From Hydractinia symbiolongicarpus (Eukaryota; Cnidaria; Hydrozoa; Anthoathecata; Hydractiniidae): 64,000 nucleotides of DNA. Each line of letters starts with the position of its first letter. The first letter of the stretch is position 1. The translations under genes were made by a program, and so were the position numbers. The stretch is from positions 35,243,501 to 35,307,500 of the forward strand of contig NC_079878.1 of assembly GCF_029227915.1 (NCBI RefSeq), read 5' to 3'. The notes under the pieces were generated by a model. It saw only the letters and a program-made list of their open reading frames with translations. It was not told where the DNA came from and did not search any database. This document shows, piece after piece, positions 63,201-64,000 of this stretch.

Positions 63201-64000
63201 CTAGTAATATCAGAAAAGTTTCGCTATATATATACTGGTACGAATATGTGACACAACCGTTGAAACTCAAACGGACTGATACCGTTAGAAAGTCAATGAA
63301 ATGTAGTTTTGGAAGCTGTCTCTATTTTCGCGGGGCGCGCTAACGGCTAGGATTGGTCCCACAGTAAAAAATGACTTATTTATCTAAATTTTTGAATAAA
63401 ACACTACCACAGCGCCCAGTGTAATAGCTAAGTTCCAGCATTCAAGTCAAATTAAGAAGAATGTTATGTTTTGGAGTGCAATTGCCACATTTATCACATT
63501 CGTAAGGTCAAAGTCCAGAATCAGTTCAAGTAAGTCCCACAGTCAATCGTTTCACTGGTAAAAGCGATGTAACCTAGTAGTATCAGAAAAGTATCGCTAA
63601 ATATATGTTGGTACGAATATGTGACACAACCGTTGAAACTCAAACGGGCTGATACCGTTAGAGAGTCAATGAAATGTAGTTTATGTAAGTGTCTCCATTT
63701 CCTCGGCGCGCTCTAACGACTAGGATTGGTCCAACAGTAAAAAATGATTTATTTATCTAAATTTTTGAATGAAACGCTACCACAGCGCCCAGTGTAATCG
63801 CTGAGTTCCAGCATTCAAGTCAAATTAAGAAGAATGTTATGTCTTGGAGTGCAATTGCCTCATTTATCACATTCATAAGGTCAAAGTCCAGAATCAGTTC
63901 AATTAAGTCCCACAGTCAATCGTTTCACTGGTAAAAGCGATGCAACCTAGTAATACCAGAAAAATATCGCTAAATACATGTTGGTACGAATATGTGACGC
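60250..64000 (+). repeat. Terminal mixed domain with 804-bp dimer and 1,148-bp trimer repeats
   Basis: 60,677-61,370 recurs at 61,481-62,177 (offset 804, rising to 806 through a one-base and a two-base gain). About 62,040-62,852 recurs from ~63,190 to the right edge (offset 1,148), so the next HOR continues out of the window. Private markers are GCGATGTAACCTAG, AAATATATGTTGG and a short TA tract. Confidence 0.82.
62075..62086 (+). repeat. Short (TA)n tract variable between monomer copies
   Basis: In a subset of monomers CGCTAAATACATG has become CTCTATATATATACTGG. The tract is 12 nt here but 10 nt at 61270-61279 and 63225-63234. The first two lie in the 804-bp duplication pair, so the two-base difference arose after that duplication. 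Confidence 0.85.

Larger units (their letters stand above)
1..64000 (+). repeat. Satellite DNA array, ~372-bp monomer, head to tail
   Basis: The landmark decamer GTCCCACAGT followed by CAATCG recurs every 370-377 bp from the first kilobase to the last (for example 257, 630, 1002, 1375, 1748, 2121, 2497, 2870), apart from variants with a known internal insertion or deletion. All copies face the same way and no non-satellite sequence interrupts them. Monomers differ by substitutions and 1-5 bp indels and fall into families that follow one another along the window. Both edges cut a monomer, so the array extends beyond the window on both sides. Known satellites of this length usually form pericentromeric or subtelomeric heterochromatin; which applies here cannot be told from sequence alone. 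I recognise no published satellite. Confidence 0.98.

Noticed and set aside
1-64000. CRISPR array (regular direct repeats)
   Set aside because: The repeated unit is ~372 bp with no short conserved repeat separated by unique spacers, and there are no cas genes.
1-64000. Tandem transposon, helitron or rDNA spacer origin
   Set aside because: I saw no terminal inverted repeats, target-site duplications, transposase or reverse-transcriptase fragments, and no rRNA sequence. A remote mobile-element origin of the monomer cannot be excluded but is not supported.
1-64000. Telomeric repeats marking a chromosome end
   Set aside because: Isolated CTAGG or TTAGG strings occur once per monomer by sequence, but no tandem run of any telomere motif is present.
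1-64000. tRNA or small RNA genes
   Set aside because: No cloverleaf-like arrangement with A-box and B-box motifs was recognised. GC-rich patches are the repeated AGCGCGCG stretch of the monomer.

Overview
The whole 64 kb window is one uninterrupted satellite-DNA array. I find no gene, RNA gene, transposon, CRISPR array or unique-sequence island on either strand. The basic monomer is about 372-373 bp, roughly 38% GC by hand count of one consensus monomer, and all copies run head to tail in the same orientation. About 170 monomers fit in the window. This points to constitutive heterochromatin (centromeric, pericentromeric or subtelomeric) of a eukaryote. CpG dinucleotides are not depleted (about 15 per consensus monomer, close to random expectation), which fits a lightly methylated genome such as many invertebrates better than a vertebrate or plant. 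I cannot name the species or match the monomer to a published satellite.

Layout. (1) About 1-16.3 kb: family I, 372-373 bp monomers built into several overlapping higher-order repeats (HORs) of 2, 3, 5 and 8 monomers. (2) About 16.3-31.9 kb: family II, a regular trimer HOR of 1,116 bp (A 370 + B 373 + C 373), interrupted at 18,348-20,320 by a near-exact copy of family I sequence from 14,350-16,322. (3) About 31.9-46.8 kb: family III, in which a subset of monomers carries a 31-bp internal tandem duplication (monomer about 403 bp), with nested 4-, 5-, 7- and 8-monomer segmental duplications. (4) About 46.8-52.7 kb: a 1,176-bp trimer HOR in which two of three monomers carry the 31-bp duplication. 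(5) About 52.7-64 kb: mixed monomers containing a 2.5-3.2 kb segmental duplication pair (54.3-57.6 and 57.75-60.25 kb), an 804-bp dimer duplication and a 1,148-bp trimer running off the right edge.

There are no genes to work together; the biology here is array evolution. Offsets between duplicated blocks are whole numbers of monomers, and paired copies differ by exactly one or two whole monomers. That is the signature expected of unequal exchange or replication slippage between in-register repeats. The monomer appears to be an old dimer of two ~186-bp halves, and it carries two small dyad elements (a CCGTT/AACGG triplet and a CAGTGAA/TTCACTG hairpin) that could bind protein or extrude. Short open frames of 60-93 codons recur in many monomers, but I reject them as genes. 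All boundaries and offsets come from reading by eye and may be off by a few bases.
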